This document shows, one piece after another, positions 26,226 to 34,264 of a DNA stretch of 64,000 nucleotides. The notes beneath the pieces were generated by a model, which did no database searches, had not been told where the DNA came from, and saw only the letters and a list, made by a program, of their open reading frames with translations. The stretch lies in the NCBI GenBank assembly GCA_018883345.1, contig VEQG01000002.1:33708-97707 (forward strand), read 5' to 3'. The DNA is from Candidatus Nanopelagicaceae bacterium (GTDB lineage Bacteria > Actinomycetota > Actinomycetes > Nanopelagicales > Nanopelagicaceae). Both the position numbers and the translations under genes were made by a program. Position 1 is the stretch's first letter. Each line of letters opens with the position of its first letter.

Positions 26226-26413
26226 TTCCAACGATTATCAATTTCTGGATCTCGACGAACCAAAATTTTCCAAATTTCATCAGGCTCAAAACCGGTCGCT
26301 AGAGCTGCTTCAATAGTCATCGAACCGAGTTCGGTAATGGAAACATCTTTGGCGAAAGTTTCTGCATTGGGATAAACCTGATTGAGCCGGTTCCAGAATT
26401 CACTAATTCGCAT
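26222..26413 (-). CDS. DUF3046 small protein
   Basis: The 63-residue protein matches the DUF3046 pattern: MRISEFWNRLNQVYP at the start, a central L-G-S-M-T-I-E-A-A-L-A-x-G block, and D-E-I-W-K in the second helix. The family is actinobacterial and of unknown function, often found beside recA/recX. Here it follows a LysE-type exporter, overlapping its last 11 bp, so the two are probably co-translated. The 3' end overlaps the esterase stop. Confidence 0.82.
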   Translation of the reverse strand: MRISEFWNRLNQVYPNAETFAKDVSITELGSMTIEAALATGFEPDEIWKILVRRDPEIDNRWN

Positions 26414-27041
26414 TGGTCATCGCCAATCCAATTGCGAGCACGGCTATGCCAACCGCGCTAATCGCGGTAAGTGCCCGCCTGATTCCGGGTTTTTGGATCC
26501 ATTTGGAAGACTTATCAACCACGGTAATCATTAGCGAATACCAGGACATAGAAATTACTGCCCAAACGCAGGAGAGGATAAAGATTCCCCAACCAAGGTT
26601 AAATGTTTGGGGTACAAATTGTGGAACTAATCCGACGCTAAAGACCGCTGCTTTAACGTTGGTTAAATTAGTGGTAATTCCAATTCGAAAAGCCGGACCA
26701 AAAGCTTTAGCCCTTTCGCCTGATTCATATTCAAACTTTCCAGCCTGATTCTTTAACTGCAATAGCGTTTGAATTGATAGCAGAGTCAAATAAGCAACTC
26801 CCGCCCATTTCAAAATATTAAACGCGGTTTCTGAAGCTTGAAAAATTGCCGACAACCCGACGCTACTTAAGATTCCCCAGATAAATAGGCCAGTGGTGTT
26901 TCCAATTATCGAATAGAACGCTGCTTGTTTCCCACTTAGAATTGATTGACGTAACACCATAGCAACTCCTTGACCTGGAACCGCAACGATAACAAGCACC
27001 GTAAGCGCATATGCAGGGAGGACTTGCAGTAAATCAATCAC
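26403..27041 (-). CDS. LysE/RhtB-family exporter
   Basis: The 212-residue membrane protein has about five to six helices and the family N-terminal pattern VIVAVPGQGVAMVLRQSILSGKQAAFYSIIGNTTG, where LysE/RhtB proteins carry PGP followed by a Gly-rich helix. Here the usual PGP reads PGQ. Such proteins export amino acids or related metabolites; specificity is unknown. The GTG start at 27041 has TACTTT at -13 to -8 and no ribosome site. It is divergent from a small membrane protein 32 bp away. Confidence 0.82.
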   Translation of the reverse strand: MIDLLQVLPAYALTVLVIVAVPGQGVAMVLRQSILSGKQAAFYSIIGNTTGLFIWGILSSVGLSAIFQASETAFNILKWAGVAYLTLLSIQTLLQLKNQAGKFEYESGERAKAFGPAFRIGITTNLTNVKAAVFSVGLVPQFVPQTFNLGWGIFILSCVWAVISMSWYSLMITVVDKSSKWIQKPGIRRALTAISAVGIAVLAIGLAMTNAN

Positions 27042-27073
27042 GCGGCCGAAAGTATCAGGTTTAAGATAAGAAA
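27042..27073. promoter_or_regulatory. 32-bp bidirectional leaderless promoter, LysE exporter/small membrane protein
   Basis: TACTTT on the minus strand (27049-27054) lies at -13 to -8 of the exporter GTG. TAAGAT on the plus strand (27062-27067) lies at exactly -12 to -7 of the ATG at 27074. No Shine-Dalgarno is present on either side. Confidence 0.72.
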
Positions 27074-27301
27074 ATGAGTAAAGGTAAAGCTTTCGAATGG
27101 ATGGGCGTAGTTACCGCTATCGCTTATTCCTTGTTGGTGGCATCAAACACGGGTCTTGAATTTATTGGTTTTACGCTCTTGCTACTTAGTTCTTTTTTGA
27201 TCGGAATCTGGGCCTATCTAGGTAAACATCGTGGGATTCTCTTCTTGCAATTCTTTTATGCCACCGCCGGCATTATCGGAATGATCCGTTGGTACAACTA
27301 A
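27074..27301 (+). CDS. small membrane protein, unrecognised
   Basis: The 75-residue protein has three closely spaced hydrophobic segments (about 9-24, 28-45, 53-70) and ends with G-M-I-R-W-Y-N. The helical pattern faintly recalls half-transporter folds such as PnuC or SemiSWEET pieces, but no diagnostic motif is present, so I assign no function. The start is supported by TAAGAT at -12 to -7. It shares a 32-bp bidirectional promoter with a LysE-type exporter, which is the only functional hint. It lies 15 bp from the convergent alcohol dehydrogenase gene. Confidence 0.65.
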   Translation: MSKGKAFEWMGVVTAIAYSLLVASNTGLEFIGFTLLLLSSFLIGIWAYLGKHRGILFLQFFYATAGIIGMIRWYN

Positions 27302-27316
27302 TTTGAAGTAAGTCTT

Positions 27317-28339
27317 TCAAGGATGAATGATGGTGATTCCATCTTGTATCTGACTATCCATCTCTTGCAGGGCCTTTGGAGCTTCTTCAAGAGTAATTCT
27401 CTTCTTAATAAACTTACTTGGGTCCAACTTACCGCTCTCAATCATCGAAAGCATTGCTGGATAATCTCTTGCGGCCATGCCATGTGAACCGATAATTTCA
27501 AGTTCCCATGCAATTACTCGAGCCATCGCAATTGGCGTTAAGCCAGATTCTGAGAGCAGGAGCCCTAATTGGATGTGCTTGCCAAGTCGTCGTAGGGACT
27601 TGATAGAAAGTTCTGCGGTCACTTGGCTGCCCAGGGCATCAACAGAGATATCGGCGCCACCAAGTGATTGAATTTCAGATACCGCAACCTCGCTTTGAAG
27701 AAGATAATCTGCACCAAGTTGACGCGCATTTTCTAGGGCAATTTCATTAACATCAACGGCCGCAACTTTTGCGCCAAATGCTTTGGCAATTGCCACCGCA
27801 GATAAACCAACTCCACCGCAACCATAAATTGCTACTAAATCTCCGGAATTTAAATTACCTCTGGCGGTCAAACCTCGAAATGCGGTTGCAAAACGACAAC
27901 CTAAAGCTGCGGCAGTTTCGAAAGTAATGGCATCGGGTAGTTTGATTAGATTGAAATCGGCATTTCTGATTTCCACAAATTCTGCAAAGCTGCCGAAATG
28001 AGTAAATCCAGGCTGCGTCTGTACTTCACAAACTTGTGCATTTCCAGACTTGCACCATTGACATGTTCCGCAACCATTTACAAAGGGGACTGTTACTCGA
28101 TCACCAATTTGGAAACCTTTAACTCGGCTGCCTATTTGTGCAACAGTGCCAGCTAACTCATGGCCAGGTACGTGAGGTAATTTGATATCCGAATCGTGAC
28201 CAACATATCCATGCCAATCACTTCTGCACAATCCAGTCGCCGCCACCTTTACCAGAACTGAATTTGGTGCAGGGTAAGGGATTTCAAGATCACGAACCTC
28301 AATCGGACCCTTAAAAGTTTCGAAATAAACAGCGCGCAT
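27317..28339 (-). CDS. zinc-dependent alcohol dehydrogenase (MDR family)
   Basis: The 340-residue enzyme has a GroES-like N-terminal domain with catalytic zinc ligands C38 and H60-E61 (GLCRSDWHG, GHELAG) and the four structural zinc cysteines C90, C93, C96 and C104 (GCGTCQWCKSGNAQVC). A Rossmann domain with YGCGGVG binds NAD(P). The alcohol is not identifiable. I start it at 28339 (MRAVYFETF), because upstream in-frame ATGs would run through the divergent MOSC gene, and TATACT lies at exactly -12 to -7 of this ATG. Confidence 0.93.
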   Translation of the reverse strand: MRAVYFETFKGPIEVRDLEIPYPAPNSVLVKVAATGLCRSDWHGYVGHDSDIKLPHVPGHELAGTVAQIGSRVKGFQIGDRVTVPFVNGCGTCQWCKSGNAQVCEVQTQPGFTHFGSFAEFVEIRNADFNLIKLPDAITFETAAALGCRFATAFRGLTARGNLNSGDLVAIYGCGGVGLSAVAIAKAFGAKVAAVDVNEIALENARQLGADYLLQSEVAVSEIQSLGGADISVDALGSQVTAELSIKSLRRLGKHIQLGLLLSESGLTPIAMARVIAWELEIIGSHGMAARDYPAMLSMIESGKLDPSKFIKKRITLEEAPKALQEMDSQIQDGITIIHP

Positions 28340-28367
28340 AAAGGGAGTATATGTATACCTTTCTCTC
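28340..28367. promoter_or_regulatory. 28-bp bidirectional leaderless promoter, ADH/MOSC
   Basis: TATACT on the minus strand (28346-28351) is at -12 to -7 of the ADH ATG. TACCTT on the plus strand (28356-28361) is at -12 to -7 of the MOSC ATG. The stretch between them, GTATATGTATAC (28347-28358), is an inverted repeat of 5 bp arms around TG, which could also be bound by a regulator. Confidence 0.75.
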
Positions 28368-29000
28368 ATGGCGCAAACAGCTAAAGTGTTAACAGTCAAT
28401 GTCGCAGCAGTGGTACATGAAGGCGCGTGGACCGGAAGCGAAGGAAAAACTGGAATTGATAAACGTCCCGTTAATGGCGCTATTAGATTTACGGACAATG
28501 GATTGGCCGGCGATGTAGTAGTTGATAAAAAACATCACGGCGGTTTTGATAAAGCGGTTTATGCATATGCCTCCGAAGATGCCAGATGGTGGGAGCGCCA
28601 AATTGGAGTAGAGATTAATAACGGCGCATTTGGTGAGAATTTAACTACCGAAGGTATTGATGTAAATGGTGCGCTTATTGGCGAACGATGGAGGATTGGC
28701 AACGTGCTTTTAGAAGTCTCTGAACCAAGAATTCCATGTCGAGTTTTTGCCGGTTTTTGGGATCGTCCAACCTTGATTAAGGACTTTACCGCTGCCTTAA
28801 GACCAGGTTCATATCTAAGAATCATCGAAGAAGGTGAAATTAAAGCAGGGGATTTGATTCGTGTTGAGTTTAAACCACAACACGAAGTAACAATCAGGGA
28901 TTTATTCGCTGCCAAATCTGGTGAGCGTGGGAAGATTACGCAGTTAAAGGAAGTCACGCAGCTCTCAGAATCGTATAAAGATTGGTTAGCTAAACTATAA
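28368..29000 (+). CDS. MOSC-domain protein (YiiM-like)
   Basis: The 210-residue protein matches the YiiM-type MOSC family: an early GxW-x-G-x-E-G-K-T-G-like region (GAWTGSEGKTGIDKRPV), then DLxxDKKHHGG-like sequence (VVDKKHHGGFDKAVYAY) and a conserved Cys in EPRIPCRVFAGFW (near residue 126) expected to bind a metal-sulfur ligand. MOSC proteins move or bind sulfur on molybdenum cofactor; the YiiM group is linked to N-hydroxylated base detoxification. It is leaderless by the TACCTT box and probably heads a run with aquaporin, YqhA-like and MFS genes. Confidence 0.88.
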   Translation: MAQTAKVLTVNVAAVVHEGAWTGSEGKTGIDKRPVNGAIRFTDNGLAGDVVVDKKHHGGFDKAVYAYASEDARWWERQIGVEINNGAFGENLTTEGIDVNGALIGERWRIGNVLLEVSEPRIPCRVFAGFWDRPTLIKDFTAALRPGSYLRIIEEGEIKAGDLIRVEFKPQHEVTIRDLFAAKSGERGKITQLKEVTQLSESYKDWLAKL

Positions 29001-29008
29001 GGAGCCAG

Positions 29009-29650
29009 ATGAGCAAGAAGATTTTTGCAGAATTCCTAGGAACGTTCACCCTAATATTCTTAGGAGTTGGAGCAATAGTTTCTGGAAAAGCGGATTTGAT
29101 TGGAGTGGCTTTTGCTCACGGTCTTGCCATCTTTGTCATGGTATCTGCACTAGCCGGAATTTCTGGTGCTCATTTCAATCCAGCAGTTTCAGCTGCGATG
29201 CTTATAACAAAGAGAATTGATGTAAAGGAATTTCTAATATATGTGGCATCGCAAATGTCTGGTGCCGCAGTTGCGTCGCTAGCGCTTTGCTATATCTATG
29301 GCAAAGAAAACGGTTATGGACTACCTGCAATTGCATCTGAAACCACCATTGGCGCCGGTTTCCTAGTTGAAGTAATCGGCACCGCATTTTTACTGTTTGT
29401 AATTTTCGGAGTTGCGGTTGATAAGCGAAGCAGCATTTCGAAATTGGCCGGATTACCAATTGGTTTGACGATAACGGCAATTATTTTCTCAGTTGGTCCA
29501 ATCACAGGTGCGGCGCTCAATCCAGCGCGCTGGTTTGGTCCAGCCCTAATTTCCGGAGATTGGAGCAATGCGTGGCTCTATATCTTTGCCCCAATTTTAG
29601 GTGGCGTCATGGCAGCAGTTACCTACCAAAGCATCGCAAAGCCTGAGTAA
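29009..29650 (+). CDS. aquaporin / MIP-family channel
   Basis: The 213-residue channel has six transmembrane helices and both NPA boxes, in GAHFNPAVSAA near residue 57 and GAALNPARWFG near 170. It opens with EFLGTFTLIFLGVG, typical of MIP proteins. It conducts water or small neutral solutes; the filter residues do not let me choose between AqpZ- and GlpF-type with confidence, though the short length favours a water channel. AAGGAG lies 6 bp before the ATG. It follows the MOSC gene by 8 bp. Confidence 0.93.
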   Translation: MSKKIFAEFLGTFTLIFLGVGAIVSGKADLIGVAFAHGLAIFVMVSALAGISGAHFNPAVSAAMLITKRIDVKEFLIYVASQMSGAAVASLALCYIYGKENGYGLPAIASETTIGAGFLVEVIGTAFLLFVIFGVAVDKRSSISKLAGLPIGLTITAIIFSVGPITGAALNPARWFGPALISGDWSNAWLYIFAPILGGVMAAVTYQSIAKPE

Positions 29651-29659
29651 GGAAAGATT

Positions 29660-30190
29660 ATGAATAAAGTTGTACACCTAATCGAAGTTATCCTTTTTAG
29701 ATCAAGATGGCTGTTGGCGCCACTTTATGTCGGCTTAGTTGGCGCGCTTGGATTACTGGGCTATCGCTTTCTTATGGAATTTTGGCATCTAGTCACAGAT
29801 ATCGGGCATATGGATTCACATGAATTCACCCTTGCACTATTGGCGTTACTTGATCTGACTTTGCTATCAAATCTGATTCTGATGGTGATATTTGCAGGTT
29901 ATGAGAATTTCGTATCGCGGATTGACGAGGCAAGAAATTCAGATGATCGGCCACATTGGATGGGAACCATTGATTTCAGCGGTTTAAAAATTAAACTGAT
30001 CGGATCCTTAGTTGCTATTTCAGTGATTGAACTCTTAAAGGACTTCATAGAACTTTCCGGGCAAGACATGGTTCATGACGGAACTAAGTGGAGAATTTAC
30101 ATTCACCTTACCTTTGTAATTTCAGGCGTGCTCTTCGCGCTAATGGATTGGTTGGCAGAGCAGCGTAAATTTGAAGGAACACACAAGTAA
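29660..30190 (+). CDS. YqhA/UPF0114-family membrane protein
   Basis: The 176-residue protein carries the UPF0114 pattern: FRSRWLLAPLYVGL near the N-terminus, a central LTLLSNLILMVIFAGYENFVS, then SLVAISVIELLKDF and a last helix near 145-165. Four transmembrane helices are expected. Function of the family is unknown. AAGGAAAG precedes the ATG by 4 bp and the gap to the aquaporin gene is 9 bp, so the two are likely co-transcribed. Confidence 0.85.
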   Translation: MNKVVHLIEVILFRSRWLLAPLYVGLVGALGLLGYRFLMEFWHLVTDIGHMDSHEFTLALLALLDLTLLSNLILMVIFAGYENFVSRIDEARNSDDRPHWMGTIDFSGLKIKLIGSLVAISVIELLKDFIELSGQDMVHDGTKWRIYIHLTFVISGVLFALMDWLAEQRKFEGTHK

Positions 30191-30195
30191 TTCAA

Positions 30196-31365
30196 TTGCT
30201 TAATTCCAGGAATAAAGTTGGCCTGCCAATTTATTTGGCTGCTCTGAACATGCGCGCTGGCCTAGTTTTAGTAGGGCCATTGATTCCAATTCTAAAAAAC
30301 TACTTCAATTTAAGTAACTCGGCTTTATCAATTTTGGCGGGGCTGCCAATTCTCTGTTTTGCCGCGACTAGTTTAGTAATGTCGAAAGTTGCCAAACTTG
30401 GCTCCAGCAATCGAATTATTAAATTAGCACTTACCGCCTTAACCATCGCAATGATTGGCAGAGCGACCACTGGCTTAATTGGGCTCTATTTCTTTGCGCT
30501 CTGCATGGGTTTAGCAATTGCAGTTATGAACTATGAACTTCCAGCATGGGTAAAAGAACATGCCCCTAATGATTCTGGATACTTAACAGGGGTTTACGTA
30601 ACCATAATGGGATTAGCGGCGGCGGTTTCAGTAGCGATTTCAGTTCCGTTAGCGGAAATAAATTCACTCTCTTGGCGTATGTCGATGCTCCCATGGATTG
30701 CAATCTCGACCTTAGCAACGCTCTATTGGTGGTTAAAAAAAGATAATTCGAAACAGAACGATAGTTTTGAAGTACCAGTTTTTTGGCGATCTAAAGCATT
30801 TAAGAATCCGATTGCTTGGGCCTTAGTGCTCTTCTTTGGTTTGGAATCAATGACTTTCTATGCAACTGCCACTTGGTTTCCAACTATTCTTACGACTAAA
30901 GGTTTTACCTTAAGTAGCGCTGCAATTGCGCTCTCGTTGTCGGGAATCATCGGTTCGGCAGTCGGAGTTATTTTTCCTCATTACTTTGAAAAATCCGGAA
31001 GCCAGAGAGCTATGCTGATCGGAACTTCGCTATTTACCGCTCTTTCGTTCTTCATGGTCACGCTTCAGACCGGATGGGTGCTTTTTATCTGGCTCTCACT
31101 TTCGAACATTGGCATCTCAATTGCTTTCCCGTTAGCACTAATGATGGCTGGTTTAAAATCCAACAGCCCAGAAGCGACCAGAAATCTCTCTACAATGATG
31201 CAAGCATTCGGGTACTCGATAAGTGCAACCGGACCTTATTTCATGGCAAAGTTGCATGAAATATCAGATAGCTGGGATATCGCTATGTATGGCGTGGTAG
31301 TCATTTGCTTGTTACAAGCTGGTGCAAGTTATATCGTTGGCAAACCAAGCAAGATTGATTACTAG
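30196..31365 (+). CDS. MFS transporter, CynX/NimT-like
   Basis: The 389-residue protein has about twelve hydrophobic segments and starts with a helix containing NMRAGLVLVGPLIPILKNYF, a pattern of the CynX/NimT (cyanate/nitroimidazole) branch of the major facilitator superfamily. The central loop near residue 190 is basic. Substrate is not inferable. The start is TTG at 30196, 5 bp after the previous stop, with only a distant AAGGA, so translation is probably coupled to the YqhA-like gene. Confidence 0.85.
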   Translation: MLNSRNKVGLPIYLAALNMRAGLVLVGPLIPILKNYFNLSNSALSILAGLPILCFAATSLVMSKVAKLGSSNRIIKLALTALTIAMIGRATTGLIGLYFFALCMGLAIAVMNYELPAWVKEHAPNDSGYLTGVYVTIMGLAAAVSVAISVPLAEINSLSWRMSMLPWIAISTLATLYWWLKKDNSKQNDSFEVPVFWRSKAFKNPIAWALVLFFGLESMTFYATATWFPTILTTKGFTLSSAAIALSLSGIIGSAVGVIFPHYFEKSGSQRAMLIGTSLFTALSFFMVTLQTGWVLFIWLSLSNIGISIAFPLALMMAGLKSNSPEATRNLSTMMQAFGYSISATGPYFMAKLHEISDSWDIAMYGVVVICLLQAGASYIVGKPSKIDY

Positions 31366-31376
31366 CGGAGGCGCTC

Positions 31377-31937
31377 TTGAAATACGATCATATTTTTGTC
31401 CTAAGTCCTGGTCGTTCTGGATCCAAAACGTTTGCTGAAGCTTGCAAGCACTTAACCAATTACACCTCAGCGCATGAATCACGCGGTGGCAAGATTGGCG
31501 AAGATCGTTTCAATTTCCCGATTTCGCATATTGAAGCTGACAATCGATTAACTTGGTTTTTAGGAAGTATGGCTGAACGTTTTGATGACAAGAACGTTTT
31601 ATATGTACATTTAAGTAGAGATTTCACTCAAACTGTCGATAGCTTTGTCCATCGTCTTAGAAATAGTGATTATCGATCTTCAATAATTAGAGCCTTCGCT
31701 CACGGAATTTTAATGAAACCAGGAGATTGGACCCCTGAAGAGGAAGTGGAACTTTGTCGGCTATATGTGCAAACGATTCATTCAAACGTTACGGAGTTCT
31801 TACACAATCGGCCTCATAAGTTAGTGCAACTTGGTGATGGTGGCACTTCATTTAATTCCTTTATTGATTCAATCTCACCAGAAGGAGATATTGATCTAGT
31901 AAAAAGAACTTGGTTAGAAGTTCATAATGCTAGGTAG
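31377..31937 (+). CDS. P-loop sulfotransferase-like protein
   Basis: The 186-residue protein opens with HIFVLSPGRSGSKTFAEAC, in which PGRSGS (residues 11-16) matches the 5'-phosphosulfate-binding loop of PAPS-dependent sulfotransferases. A later VHLSRDFTQTVDSF stretch corresponds to the 3'-phosphate-binding strand and helix (Arg then Ser/Thr). The acceptor is unknown. The protein is shorter than typical family members (about 250-300). The TTG start has a good GGAGG site 6 bp upstream. It follows the MFS gene by 11 bp and ends 3 bp from the convergent ABC permease gene. Confidence 0.75.
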   Translation: MKYDHIFVLSPGRSGSKTFAEACKHLTNYTSAHESRGGKIGEDRFNFPISHIEADNRLTWFLGSMAERFDDKNVLYVHLSRDFTQTVDSFVHRLRNSDYRSSIIRAFAHGILMKPGDWTPEEEVELCRLYVQTIHSNVTEFLHNRPHKLVQLGDGGTSFNSFIDSISPEGDIDLVKRTWLEVHNAR

Positions 31938-31940
31938 CTA

Positions 31941-32732
31941 TTAGCCAAAGGATTTGCGATATTTGCGTAAGGCCAATGGCACAAAGATGGCAGAGATCAA
32001 AACTATATAAATAAGTGAAGTAATCAGGGGTTGTTCACTTGGGAATGACCCCGCGGTAACTCCAAATTGGTTTTCGACACCAAATAGTTCACGACAACCC
32101 GCAACCATTGTTGAAACTGGGTTCCATTCAGCCACGTATTGAAGTGGCTTAGGCATTCCTGTTGTTGGAGCGAACGCATTCGATAAGAAGGTAAGCGGGA
32201 AAGTTACTAAGAAACTTACATTTTGGACTACCCGAAAATCACGAGCAGAGAGGCCGACAATTGCCCCAATCCAGGAAAGTGAGTAGCCAAAGAAGAGCAG
32301 GAAGAGAAAACCTAGAAGAATTTGGAAAGCGCCAGTACTTGGCCGCCAACCAACAATAAAGCCAGTAATTCCCATAACCGTTAACACAACTACGTTAAGT
32401 AACGCATCACCTAAAGTTCTACCCACTACAAAGGCTGATTGCGAAATTGGCAATGACCGGAATCGATCAATTAATCCCTTTTGCATATCTTCGGCGATAC
32501 CAGATGCGGTACTGGCCAATGTAAATGCAACTGTTTGAACGAAGATACCGGGCATTAAAAGTTGAACGTATCCGCCAGGCTGTCCGGTGTCGATGGATCC
32601 ACCAAACACATAACGAAATAGCAGCACAAACATAACCGGTTGAATTGTTGAGAAAATCAAGACCTCTGGAACTCTGGTCAGAAGTCGAAGTTGTCTTTGT
32701 GTAATTATCAGAGCATCAGAGATTGCGCTCAT
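31941..32732 (-). CDS. ABC-2 type transporter permease (DrrB-like)
   Basis: The 263-residue permease has six hydrophobic segments and the ABC-2 membrane pattern: an N-terminal amphipathic helix, PVMFVLLFRYVFGGSI, then LPISQSAFVVGRTLGDA and VSFLVTFPLTFLSNAF. It forms the channel of an exporter with the ATPase upstream. DrrAB-type pairs export drugs or lipids; the cargo here is unknown. Its ATG overlaps the ATPase stop by 4 bp. Confidence 0.9.
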   Translation of the reverse strand: MSAISDALIITQRQLRLLTRVPEVLIFSTIQPVMFVLLFRYVFGGSIDTGQPGGYVQLLMPGIFVQTVAFTLASTASGIAEDMQKGLIDRFRSLPISQSAFVVGRTLGDALLNVVVLTVMGITGFIVGWRPSTGAFQILLGFLFLLFFGYSLSWIGAIVGLSARDFRVVQNVSFLVTFPLTFLSNAFAPTTGMPKPLQYVAEWNPVSTMVAGCRELFGVENQFGVTAGSFPSEQPLITSLIYIVLISAIFVPLALRKYRKSFG

Positions 32733-33679
32733 TTACTTTCCTCCGCCTTATGTCCGGTTAGTGCCAAAAAGACATCGTCTAAAGATGGTCGTTTTAGCGC
32801 AATATCAAGGGGATTAATTCCAACTGCGCTCAAAGAATTAATAACTTCCACTAGCGCAGCAGTTCCGGTTGAAACCGGCGCAGAGATTGAATTTAGAGAT
32901 TCATCTACTTCCGCTTTTACATTCACAATTTCTTCGATTATCGATTTGGAGCGAACCAAATCTCTTGCTTCAACCACTATCTCTAAATGTTCGCCGCCTA
33001 TTCGGCGTTTTAATTCGTCGGCAGTGCCGCGCGCAATAACCTTGCCGGTGTCAATTACGGCGATTTCATTAGCAAGATGATCTGCTTCTTCAAGATATTG
33101 AGTAGTAAGAAGCAGGGTAGTGCCATCTTGCACCAATTCCTTAATTACACCCCACATATCTTGGCGACCCCTTGGGTCCAAACCAGTAGTCGGCTCATCT
33201 AGAAAGAGCACCTTGGGTTTAACAATTAACGAAGCCGCTAGATCAAGTCGTCTGCGCATACCGCCTGAATAGGTTTTTATTGGGCGCTTAGCAGCTTCAG
33301 TTAAGTTAAAGCGCTCAAGTAATTCTTCGGCTCGCTTGATAGATGACTTTGCGCCAAGGTGGTAAAGCTTTCCAAACATAACTAAGTTGTCGTACCCGGT
33401 TAGGATTTCATCTACTGCAGCATATTGGCCAGATAAACCAATAACTTTGCGCACTTCATCTGGTTTAGATAGAACGTCAATTCCGCCAACGGTAGCTTTA
33501 CCTGAATCAGGTTTTAGCAATGTAGCCAGTATTCGAACTGTTGTGGTCTTACCCGCTCCATTCGGGCCTAATATTCCTAGAACAGTTCCTTGCTCAACAT
33601 CTAATGAGAGCCCATCTAGCGCTCGAACTTTTCCATTGTTGTAAGTCTTTACTAAGTTTTCGGCAACAACTGCTTTCAT
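32729..33679 (-). CDS. ABC transporter ATPase (DrrA-like)
   Basis: The 316-residue ATPase has Walker A GPNGAGKTT near residue 38, the Q-loop, signature YSGGMRRRLDLA near 138 and Walker B VLFLDEPTTGLDP. After it comes the DrrA-type C-terminal extension (about 230-316) with KRPSLDDVFLALTG. It drives the adjacent ABC-2 permease. AGGAG lies 7 bp before the ATG. The start is only 26 bp downstream of the tRNA-Val 3' end on the same strand, with no terminator between, so read-through from the tRNA is possible. Confidence 0.93.
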   Translation of the reverse strand: MKAVVAENLVKTYNNGKVRALDGLSLDVEQGTVLGILGPNGAGKTTTVRILATLLKPDSGKATVGGIDVLSKPDEVRKVIGLSGQYAAVDEILTGYDNLVMFGKLYHLGAKSSIKRAEELLERFNLTEAAKRPIKTYSGGMRRRLDLAASLIVKPKVLFLDEPTTGLDPRGRQDMWGVIKELVQDGTTLLLTTQYLEEADHLANEIAVIDTGKVIARGTADELKRRIGGEHLEIVVEARDLVRSKSIIEEIVNVKAEVDESLNSISAPVSTGTAALVEVINSLSAVGINPLDIALKRPSLDDVFLALTGHKAEESK

Positions 33680-33705
33680 TGAAAGCTCCTAGCTACTCTT
33701 ATATG

Positions 33706-33777
33706 TGGACGATACTGGGATCGAACCAGTGACCCCTTCCATGTCAAGGAAGTGCTCTACCGCTGAGCCAATCGTCC
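33706..33777 (-). tRNA. tRNA-Val (GAC)
   Basis: The 72-base cloverleaf reads on the minus strand with acceptor stem GGACGAT/ATCGTCC, discriminator A, D-arm GGCTCAGCGGTAGAGC, anticodon arm CTTCC-TTGACAT-GGAAG (anticodon GAC, valine) and T-arm with GGTTCGATCC. CCA is not encoded. It is the last of three tRNA genes on this strand, separated from tRNA-Cys by the cupin gene. Confidence 0.97.
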
Positions 33778-33808
33778 GGGTCGGGGCAGGAGTTAAATAA
33801 TATCCTAA

Positions 33809-34156
33809 TTAATCGTGGCGGCCGTAATCGTCTTCTAGACGCTCAATGTCATCTTCACCGAAATAAGTTCCGGTTTGGACTTCAATAAAAAGCATCGGAA
33901 CCTTCCCGCTATTTCCGATTCGGTGTAACTGATTTGCTTGCACGGTAACGGTATCTCCAGCTTCAACAGTGATGATCTTGTCATCAATTTGAACTTCTGC
34001 TGTTCCGTAGACGACGTACCAATGTTCGCTTCTAAATTTATGACGCTGCAACGAAAGACGTTTACCAGGATCGACCCATATTGATTTAACTTTGTGAGTT
34101 GGAAGATCTTGAAGTACTTCGTAGCGACCCCATGGTCGATTTGGTCCATCAGTCAT
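33809..34156 (-). CDS. cupin, ManC-type mannose-6-phosphate isomerase-like domain
   Basis: The 115-residue protein equals the C-terminal cupin domain of bifunctional GDP-mannose pyrophosphorylase/phosphomannose isomerases: RPWGRYEVL at the start, LSLQRHKFRSEHWYVVYG with metal-binding His and Glu, then LHRIGNSG and IEVQTGTYFGEDDIERL. As a stand-alone domain it may be an isomerase for mannose-6-phosphate or a related sugar phosphate; the window also has PI-mannoside genes, which need GDP-mannose. It lies between tRNA-Cys and tRNA-Val and has its own leaderless start (TAAACT at -12 to -7). Confidence 0.88.
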   Translation of the reverse strand: MTDGPNRPWGRYEVLQDLPTHKVKSIWVDPGKRLSLQRHKFRSEHWYVVYGTAEVQIDDKIITVEAGDTVTVQANQLHRIGNSGKVPMLFIEVQTGTYFGEDDIERLEDDYGRHD

Positions 34157-34162
34157 AGTTGA

Positions 34163-34168
34163 AGTTTA
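34163..34168 (-). promoter_or_regulatory. leaderless -10 box for the cupin gene
   Basis: TAAACT on the minus strand is at exactly -12 to -7 of the ATG at 34156. A GGAG lies further upstream but too far (about 19 bp) to act as a ribosome site. Confidence 0.6.
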
Positions 34169-34209
34169 TTTCTCCTTTTGGAAAAGGGAAGAAAGAGAAA
34201 GAACTTGAT

Positions 34210-34248
34210 CTCTATCCTTTTTCTCTATCCTTTTTCTTTAACCTTTTT
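34210..34248 (-). repeat. three 13-bp tandem repeats between tRNA-Cys and cupin
   Basis: On the plus strand ctctatccttttt occurs twice without a gap (34210-34222, 34223-34235), followed by a degenerate third copy ctttaaccttttt (34236-34248). On the transcribed minus strand the units are purine-only apart from one T, reading AAAAAGGATAGAG. They lie just downstream of tRNA-Cys. No known element was recognised. Confidence 0.8.
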
Positions 34249-34264
34249 TGCATATTGAAAATGG

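Noticed and set aside
28340-28498. Upstream extension of the alcohol dehydrogenase frame
   Set aside because: It is antisense to the MOSC gene; the MRAVYFETF start and the TATACT box fit 28339.
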